This document shows, one piece after another, positions 1 to 4,002 of a stretch of 6,233 bases of DNA. Each line of letters starts with the position of its first letter. Position 1 is the first letter of the stretch. The DNA is taken from contig JACCRW010000455.1 in NCBI GenBank assembly GCA_013813345.1, positions 1-6,233 on the forward strand, in the 5' to 3' direction. Position numbers and translations under genes: made by a program. The stretch is from Actinomycetota bacterium (GTDB lineage: Bacteria > Actinomycetota > Thermoleophilia > Gaiellales > Gaiellaceae). The notes under the pieces were generated by a model. It had not been told where the DNA came from. It saw nothing but the letters and a program-made list of their open reading frames with translations, and made no database searches.

Positions 1-410
1 CGAGCTGCGAGCCTTCTCAGGGGGAGGATCGGCGCGAGCGCGATCAGAATCGCGGCGAGGATACGGGCGCCGAGCGCCGCCCAAGCCTCGGCGGGCCCCT
101 GCGGGTTGCCGCCCAGCACCGGTGCGACCGAGAAGGCGAGCGTTCCGATCCCGGCGACGAAGAAACCGGCAGCCAGCAAGAGGTCGAGCAACCGCCCCTC
201 GACCGAGAAGCGGACTCCGGCGAGGATGGCGACGATCGTCGCCGCGAGCACGACAGCCGTATCCAGGACGAGCCGTCCCTCCGGGAGCTCGTACGTGCTT
301 CTCAGCGTCGGGCTCGTAAGGAAGAGCGCCGTCGCCGAGCCGAGCAACGCGACGAGAAGCAGCTCGCCGACAACCCACGACTCGAACGTCTCCCTGGCGC
401 GATTCTTCAC
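1..410 (-). CDS. Polytopic membrane protein, probable N-terminal sensor part of a histidine kinase (partial)
   Basis: This leftward frame stays open from a GTG at 410 to the window edge, giving 136 codons with no stop. It begins MKNRARETFESWVVGELLL. Four hydrophobic stretches are visible, at about residues 13-32, 48-66, 74-98 and 111-132, joined by short charged loops (VRFSVEGRLLD, NPQGPAEAW). A GAGGGG sits three bases before the GTG, rather close, but no other start fits because the first helix begins at about residue 13. No kinase domain is in view. The sensor-kinase call is inferred from two things: the divergent partner is a complete response regulator, and actinobacterial NarL-type kinases often have such membrane N-termini. 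It could instead be another integral membrane protein. That it is a real membrane-protein gene is well supported; the kinase role is about even odds. Confidence 0.6.
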   Translation of the reverse strand, partial: MKNRARETFESWVVGELLLVALLGSATALFLTSPTLRSTYELPEGRLVLDTAVVLAATIVAILAGVRFSVEGRLLDLLLAAGFFVAGIGTLAFSVAPVLGGNPQGPAEAWAALGARILAAILIALAPILPLRRLAA

Positions 411-413
411 GTA

Positions 414-419
414 CCCCTC
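414..419 (-). promoter_or_regulatory. Shine-Dalgarno-like GAGGGG of the membrane-protein gene
   Basis: GAGGGG reads leftward three bases before the GTG at 410. The gap is shorter than the usual 5-9 bases. The first half of the motif lies inside one arm of the inverted repeat at 417-446, so an RNA hairpin there would partly hide it. Confidence 0.4.
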
Positions 420-446
420 ATCGGCAGAGGGCGGCCTGCCGATGAG
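417..446. repeat. Perfect 11-bp inverted repeat between the divergent sensor and regulator genes
   Basis: CTCATCGGCAG at 417-427 is matched exactly by its reverse complement CTGCCGATGAG at 436-446, with an 8-base spacer (AGGGCGGC). The two half-sites are 19 bp apart centre to centre, close to two helical turns. The repeat lies between the GTG at 410 and the ATG at 454, and the alternative regulator ATG at 442 falls inside the right arm. It could be an operator, for instance for autoregulation by the neighbouring LuxR-type regulator, or an RNA hairpin in either leader. The repeat is read directly; the function is inferred. Confidence 0.6.
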
Positions 447-453
447 AGAGGCG

Positions 454-1098
454 ATGTCCGAACGTGTCCTCGTCGTGGACGATCATCCGCTCACTCGAGA
501 TGCTCTCGCTGCCCTGCTCGTTCAAGGTGGCTTCGAGGTCGTCGGCGAGGCGGCCGACGGCGAGGAGGCGCTCGAGCTCGCGGAGCGGCTTCAGCCCGAG
601 CTCGTGCTGCTCGACCTCTCGATGCCGGGTCTCGACGGACTCGGCGCCCTGCCGAGGCTCCGCGCCGCCGCTCCTGGGTGTGAGGTGGTCGTGCTCACGG
701 CGTCCGGCACGGAGGAGAACCTGCTCGCGGCGATTCGCGGCGGCGCCGCCGGCTACCTGCTGAAGAGCGAGCCGCCGGAACGAATCGTCACGTTCCTGCG
801 AGGAGTCGCGAACGGCGAAGCGGCGCTCTCGGGCGCAGTCGCGAGACGCCTCCTCGATCAGGTTCGGAACGGAACCCAGCTCGGCGGCGGCGTGCCGGAC
901 GAGATCGCAGACGCTCTCTCGGCACGCGAGCTCGAGGTCCTGCTCCTGCTCGACGACCACTTGGCGACCGACGAGATCGCGACACGCCTCTTCATCTCCG
1001 AGCACACTGTTCGCTCGCACGTCAAGAGCCTCCTCCGCAAGCTCGGCGTCTCGTCTCGCCGCGAGGCGCTCGAGCGGCTCTCGCTGGCACGCGGCTAG
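454..1098 (+). CDS. NarL/FixJ (LuxR) family response regulator
   Basis: The 214-residue protein is a complete two-component response regulator, expected to bind DNA when phosphorylated by a partner histidine kinase. The receiver domain covers about residues 3-120. It has the acidic pair D9-D10, phosphoacceptor D54 (LLDLSMPG), T82 and K104 (GYLLKS). A linker leads to a LuxR-type helix-turn-helix at about 155-209, starting LSARELEVLLLL, with the recognition region ISEHTVRSHVKSLLRKLGV. The ATG at 454 puts the receiver strand RVLVVDD at residues 4-10, as is usual. An in-frame ATG at 442 would add four residues (MREA) and has AGAGGG ten bases upstream; the frame is also open further upstream but has no regulator-like sequence there. 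The gene is divergent from the membrane protein at 1-410, its likely kinase partner. Length and domains are normal for the family. The target genes cannot be read from the sequence. Confidence 0.95.
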   Translation: MSERVLVVDDHPLTRDALAALLVQGGFEVVGEAADGEEALELAERLQPELVLLDLSMPGLDGLGALPRLRAAAPGCEVVVLTASGTEENLLAAIRGGAAGYLLKSEPPERIVTFLRGVANGEAALSGAVARRLLDQVRNGTQLGGGVPDEIADALSARELEVLLLLDDHLATDEIATRLFISEHTVRSHVKSLLRKLGVSSRREALERLSLARG

Positions 1099-1104
1099 CC
1101 GCGT
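1089..1104. terminator. 16-bp perfect palindrome over the regulator stop codon, possible bidirectional terminator
   Basis: ACGCGGCTAGCCGCGT is fully self-complementary and contains the TAG stop (1096-1098) of the response regulator. In RNA it could form a 6-bp GC-rich stem with a CTAG loop, on either strand. It lies where the rightward regulator meets the leftward deacetylase gene, which ends at 1115. No T-run follows on either side, so it is not a classical intrinsic terminator. High-GC actinobacteria often use hairpins without a U-tract, but a chance palindrome is also possible. Confidence 0.4.
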
Positions 1105-1114
1105 CCCTGTCAAC

Positions 1115-1945
1115 TCACGCTGAGGCGAATCCCTCGCGCGCTGCGGCGACGAGCCGCGGCAGGGTCGCGAGGTTGTAGCCGCCTTCGAGCACGGCGGCGA
1201 GCCGTGGCCCGAGCGTCGCGCAGGTCGCACCGAGCTCGCCGAACGCGCCCTCGGTCAGCCCGAGCCCGCCCAGCGGATCGGCCTCGTGAGCGTCGAAGCC
1301 GGCGGAGACGAGGACGAGGTCGGGAGCGAACCCTAGAACCGCCGGCACGACCTGCTCCGCGAAGACGGCGAGATAGCCGGCGTCGCCGATCCCGGCGGGC
1401 AGCGGCAGGTTCAGCGTCGTCTCGTCGCTCGTCCCGGGGCCGCCTGTTCCGGGATAGAACGGCCACTGGTGCATTGAGACGAAGAGAACGGAGTCGTCGC
1501 CGCGGAAGATCGCCTCGGTGCCGTTGCCGTGATGGACGTCGAAATCGACGATCGCGATCCGTTGGAGGCCAAGCTCCGCCTGAGCAAAGCGCGCCGCGAT
1601 CGCGACGTTGTTGAGCAGGCAGAAGCCCATCGCGCGCTCGGCAAGGGCGTGGTGGCCGGGCGGCCGCACGAGCGCGAATCCCCCCCGATCGACGGCTTCG
1701 AGTGCGATCCCGGCGGCGAGCCGCGCGGCGCGCCACGAGGTCTCCGTCGCAATCGTGTCGGCGTCGAGCTGGGTCGGCTCGTCGATCTCGCGCAACCGCA
1801 CGAGGTGCTCCGCCGTGTGGACGCGAGCGAGTTGCTCCTCGCTCGCGAGCCGCTCCACCGGCTCGCCGGAGAGCACGGCCAGCCGCTCCTGCCGCTCCGG
1901 ATGCTCTCCCGTCGGATGCAGGCGCGCGAGCTCCGTGTTCGTCAG
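1115..1945 (-). CDS. Histone-deacetylase-like zinc hydrolase (AcuC/HDAC superfamily)
   Basis: The product is a member of the arginase-fold deacetylase family, which removes acetyl groups from lysines, polyamines or small amides in the cytoplasm using zinc. Counted from CTG 1945 it has 276 residues. HPERQERL lies near the N-terminus. Next come the catalytic His pair in RPPGHHA (H98/H99), GFCLLNN, the zinc ligands D136 and H138 in DFDVHHGNGT, zinc ligand D218 in SAGFDAHEADP, and the transition-state Tyr Y257 in LEGGYN. All key residues are present. The region between HPERQERL and RVHTAEHL looks shorter than usual, so the enzyme is compact. The start is uncertain: family similarity begins at about TNTELARLHPTG, and the only canonical upstream starts are ATG 2002 and GTG 2032. 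Both run into the exonuclease gene and lack a clear ribosome site. CTG 1945 would give a 4-base CTGA overlap like the operon's two GTGA overlaps. It is the last gene of the operon. The substrate is unknown. Confidence 0.9.
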   Translation of the reverse strand: MTNTELARLHPTGEHPERQERLAVLSGEPVERLASEEQLARVHTAEHLVRLREIDEPTQLDADTIATETSWRAARLAAGIALEAVDRGGFALVRPPGHHALAERAMGFCLLNNVAIAARFAQAELGLQRIAIVDFDVHHGNGTEAIFRGDDSVLFVSMHQWPFYPGTGGPGTSDETTLNLPLPAGIGDAGYLAVFAEQVVPAVLGFAPDLVLVSAGFDAHEADPLGGLGLTEGAFGELGATCATLGPRLAAVLEGGYNLATLPRLVAAAREGFASA

Positions 1946-2787
1946 GAGCTCGACGAGGCCCCCAGCGCAGCCAGTCGCTCTGAGAGCCGGCCGAGCCCCC
2001 ATTCGCGCGCAAGCTCGGCGGCGCGGCCCCACGTCGGAGTCTGATCCCCGAGCGGTGGCAACGGCGCCAAAGCGTCCATCGTGGCGATGCGGAGATAGAG
2101 CCGGAGTGCCTCGGCTTCCGAGGCGAAGCGGCCGTCGGCGAGTGCGGCCTCGACTCCCTCGTAGCGTCGCAAGAGGTCAGCGGCTGTCTTCGCGCCGACG
2201 CCGCGCGCACCGGGGATCTTGTCGGAGGGATCGCCCCGGAGCGCGATGAAGTCGGGCACCTGCTTCGGTTCGACCCCGTAGCGCTCGCGCACCTCCGCCG
2301 GCCCGATCCGGGCGAGCGCGCCGCCACCGCGCTGAGGTTGCAGGATCGTCGTCCGCTCGCTCGCGAGCTGGAACATGTCGCGGTCGCCGCTCGCGACGAG
2401 CGTTCGCCCGCCCCGCGCCTCCTCGTAGGCGACCGCGGCGGCAAGGAAGTCGTCCGCCTCGTAGCCGTCGCCCTTGCCGTTCGCGAATCCCATCGCCTCG
2501 ACGAGGTCCGGCGCGAGGTCGAGCTGCTCGAGCAGCTCCGCGTCGAACTCGCGCCCGCCCTGGTAGCTCTCGAGCTCGACGTGCCGATAGGTCGGGACGG
2601 TGAGCGTGTCCCAGCCGACGAGCACCGCGCGCGGCGACTCCTCTTCCCAAAGTCGGACGAGCATGTTCCCGATGCCCGTCAGCAGCCCCGCCGGCCCGCC
2701 GTCCGCTCGTCGGATCGACTTCGGCAGGGCGTGGTAGGAACGGTGCGCGAACGAGTCGCCGTCGACCGCAAGAAGCGGCTTGCTCAC
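1942..2787 (-). CDS. Stand-alone 5'-3' exonuclease (Pol I N-terminal/FEN family)
   Basis: The 281-residue protein matches the 5'-nuclease domain that is fused to polymerase in most Pol I enzymes, here without a polymerase. Such enzymes trim 5' flaps and RNA primers during replication and repair. Metal-ligand acidic residues sit at the expected places: D9 (AVDGDS), D60 (GWDTL), E110/D112/D113 (YEADD), D135 and D137 (SGDRDMFQL), D186 and D189 (GDPSDKIPG). The helix-three-turn-helix DNA-binding element GDPSDKIPGARGVGAKTA lies at about 185-202. The arch segment reads YQGGR (75-79), where Taq and E. coli Pol I have Tyr-Lys. The GTG start at 2787 overlaps the acyltransferase stop by four bases (GTGA) and has GAGG seven bases upstream. 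The C-terminus ends in a serine run. It is the third gene of the operon, and there is no obvious functional link to its lipid-synthesis neighbour. Confidence 0.94.
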   Translation of the reverse strand: MSKPLLAVDGDSFAHRSYHALPKSIRRADGGPAGLLTGIGNMLVRLWEEESPRAVLVGWDTLTVPTYRHVELESYQGGREFDAELLEQLDLAPDLVEAMGFANGKGDGYEADDFLAAAVAYEEARGGRTLVASGDRDMFQLASERTTILQPQRGGGALARIGPAEVRERYGVEPKQVPDFIALRGDPSDKIPGARGVGAKTAADLLRRYEGVEAALADGRFASEAEALRLYLRIATMDALAPLPPLGDQTPTWGRAAELAREWGLGRLSERLAALGASSSS

Positions 2788-3398
2788 GCCGAGGCCTCGA
2801 GCTCGCGAATCGCCTCCATCAACCGCTCCGTTCCGACCTGCGCACCATCCTCGCCGCCGGCGAGATCGTCGAGGGGAACCGGACGCCCGTAGGCGACGCG
2901 AAGTTGCGCAAGCTGACCGAGCCGGTCGGTGCCAACGATCCCCGCCGGCACGAGCGGCACCCCAGCCTCGAGCGCGATCCGGGCCGCGCCGCTGTGCGCC
3001 CGCGCCTCGTACTTCTTCCGGAGTCCCTTTGCGCGCCGCGTTCCCTCGGGGAACATGACGACGATGTGCCCGTCGCGACAGAGCTCGACGGCCGTCGCGA
3101 TCGCCTCGAGATCCCGCTCGCCGCGCCGAACCGGAAAGGCTCCGCAGGCGACGATGAACTGCTTGAGCGGGGTGAAGAAGAGCTCCGACTTCCCCATGAA
3201 ACGGAGAAATCGCCGCGGATAGAGAGGCAGCCCGAGCACCCACGGATCGAAATTCGAGTTGTGGTTGGCAGCGAGGACGAAGCCGCCGGCCGGAAGGTGC
3301 TCGAGCCCCCGCGCGCGCAGCCGGAAGAGCGACCTCACGAGCGGCCAGCTGAGCGCGCCGATCGCCAGATAGGCCGGGCTCGGGCGGGGAGCGCTCAC
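2784..3398 (-). CDS. 1-acyl-sn-glycerol-3-phosphate acyltransferase (PlsC-like)
   Basis: The 204-residue protein belongs to the PlsC acyltransferase family, which adds the second acyl chain to lysophosphatidic acid to make phosphatidic acid at the inner face of the membrane. Four family motifs are visible: the catalytic HX4D as NHNSNFD (H46, D51); GAFPVRRG at 86-93, a substrate-phosphate region; FPEGTRR at 116-122; and GVPLVPAG at 146-153. A hydrophobic N-terminal segment (about 10-25) may hold the protein on the membrane, with no further clear transmembrane helix. The GTG at 3398 is chosen because it forms a 4-base GTGA overlap with the stop of the GNAT gene and leaves a family-typical length; the frame is open further upstream but that part is out of frame with GNAT. 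The exact acyl acceptor cannot be proven from sequence. Confidence 0.93.
   Translation of the reverse strand: MSAPRPSPAYLAIGALSWPLVRSLFRLRARGLEHLPAGGFVLAANHNSNFDPWVLGLPLYPRRFLRFMGKSELFFTPLKQFIVACGAFPVRRGERDLEAIATAVELCRDGHIVVMFPEGTRRAKGLRKKYEARAHSGAARIALEAGVPLVPAGIVGTDRLGQLAQLRVAYGRPVPLDDLAGGEDGAQVGTERLMEAIRELEASA
2795..2798 (-). promoter_or_regulatory. Ribosome binding site supporting the exonuclease GTG start
   Basis: GAGG (inside CGAGGCCTCG) lies seven bases before the GTG at 2787, at ideal spacing, within the end of the acyltransferase gene. It supports this start and coupled translation through the GTGA overlap. Confidence 0.55.
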
Positions 3399-3910
3399 AC
3401 GTCCACCGCCGGTCGGGACCAGATCTCCGTGTCCTCGCGCACACCCGCCTTCAGGTGGACCGACCGAAGAACGCCCTCGCGTTCGTAACCGCAGCGCTCG
3501 GCAACCCGTTTGGAAGCCTCGTTTTCGACCGCGATCAACAGCTCGAGCCGTCGCGCGCCCAACTCGGAGAAGGCCCAGTCGGTGAGCAGCCGAAGCGCAT
3601 CGCTCGCGACGCCACGACCCCTCGCCTCTCGCGCGACGATGTAACCGAGCTCGGCGCTCTGCCCCTCGCGATCGATCGAAGGCGCCAGGGCAAGGCCGAG
3701 AAAGGCCGCCGTGGCAGCGTCCTCGATCGCGAATCCCTCCCGCGACCCGTCGAGCCGACCCTCTTCGTAGCGGTCGATCCACCGCTCGGGGAAGCCCGCC
3801 GGTACCGGCTCGGGGACACGCGTGAAGCGGAGCACGTCAGGGTCGGCGACGACTGCGCGAATGCCTTCGAGATGAGCAGCGGAAAGCGGCTCGAGCCGGA
3901 TCGCGGACAC
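3395..3910 (-). CDS. GNAT family N-acetyltransferase (RimJ/RimL-like)
   Basis: The 171-residue protein has the GNAT fold that moves an acetyl group from acetyl-CoA to an amine. It opens with IRLEPLSAAHLEGI, typical of the RimJ/RimL branch, which acetylates protein N-termini or small amines. The acetyl-CoA pyrophosphate loop (Q/R-x-x-G-x-G/A) is seen as RGRGVA at residues 97-102, after the strand ELGYIVA. Further family features are AVENEASKRVAERCGYEREGVLR (129-149) and the C-terminal strand near TEIWSR. GTG 3910 is preferred because it starts three residues before conserved sequence. Upstream in-frame starts (to TTG 3967) add a proline-rich stretch unlike the family. No Shine-Dalgarno is present, but TACAGT lies six bases upstream, suggesting a leaderless start. 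It is the first gene of the four-gene operon and is divergent from topA. Its substrate is unknown. Confidence 0.92.
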   Translation of the reverse strand: MSAIRLEPLSAAHLEGIRAVVADPDVLRFTRVPEPVPAGFPERWIDRYEEGRLDGSREGFAIEDAATAAFLGLALAPSIDREGQSAELGYIVAREARGRGVASDALRLLTDWAFSELGARRLELLIAVENEASKRVAERCGYEREGVLRSVHLKAGVREDTEIWSRPAVDV

Positions 3911-3916
3911 GTCTCG

Positions 3917-3922
3917 ACTGTA
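3917..3922 (-). promoter_or_regulatory. Candidate -10 box (TACAGT) of the four-gene operon, leaderless type
   Basis: TACAGT reads leftward and ends six bases before the GTG at 3910, so transcription could start at or next to the start codon. It fits the TANNNT -10 pattern common in leaderless actinobacterial genes. No good -35 element is seen; TGGGGT at a 17-base spacing is weak. The lack of a ribosome site before the GTG agrees with this reading. Confidence 0.45.
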
Positions 3923-3935
3923 CGGGATCGCCGGG

Positions 3936-3966
3936 AGGCACCCCACCGCAGGCACCGGGCGAGGCA
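3936..3966 (+). repeat. Three spaced direct AGGCA repeats in the operon/topA divergent region
   Basis: AGGCA occurs at 3936-3940, 3950-3954 and 3962-3966, with starts 14 and 12 bases apart. The first two extend to AGGCACC. They lie between the two candidate -10 boxes and could be regulator half-sites. The motif is only 5-7 bases in GC-rich DNA, so chance is a real possibility. Confidence 0.25.
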
Positions 3967-3989
3967 ACAGAACCGGCCCACGCCATCGC

Positions 3990-3995
3990 TATGGT
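3990..3995 (+). promoter_or_regulatory. Candidate -10 box (TATGGT) of topA, leaderless type
   Basis: TATGGT is followed by seven bases and then GTG 4003, the in-frame start that gives a protein beginning with the residues VAAKTRTGG. This matches leaderless spacing and mirrors the box before the GNAT gene. The box overlaps the alternative ATG at 3991, so both cannot serve on the same transcript. No ribosome site and no convincing -35 element are visible. Confidence 0.45.
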
Positions 3996-4002
3996 GTCCC
4001 GC

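Noticed and set aside
106..441. The response-regulator frame stays open upstream for about 112 more codons on the + strand.
   Set aside because: The translated stretch is rich in Ser, Arg, Thr and Pro with no domain. The opposite strand encodes a convincing membrane protein with its own GTG start at 410. The extension is a by-product of high GC.
418..1230. A 270-codon leftward open frame antisense to the response regulator.
   Set aside because: It has low-complexity Arg/Glu-rich sequence and no motif, while the + strand shows a full receiver and LuxR domain. Long antisense frames are expected in this base composition.
1110..2444. A 444-codon leftward open frame overlapping the deacetylase and exonuclease genes in another frame.
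   Set aside because: The product is almost only Arg, Ala, Ser, Gly and Pro without domains. Two well-recognised proteins occupy the same DNA on the same strand.
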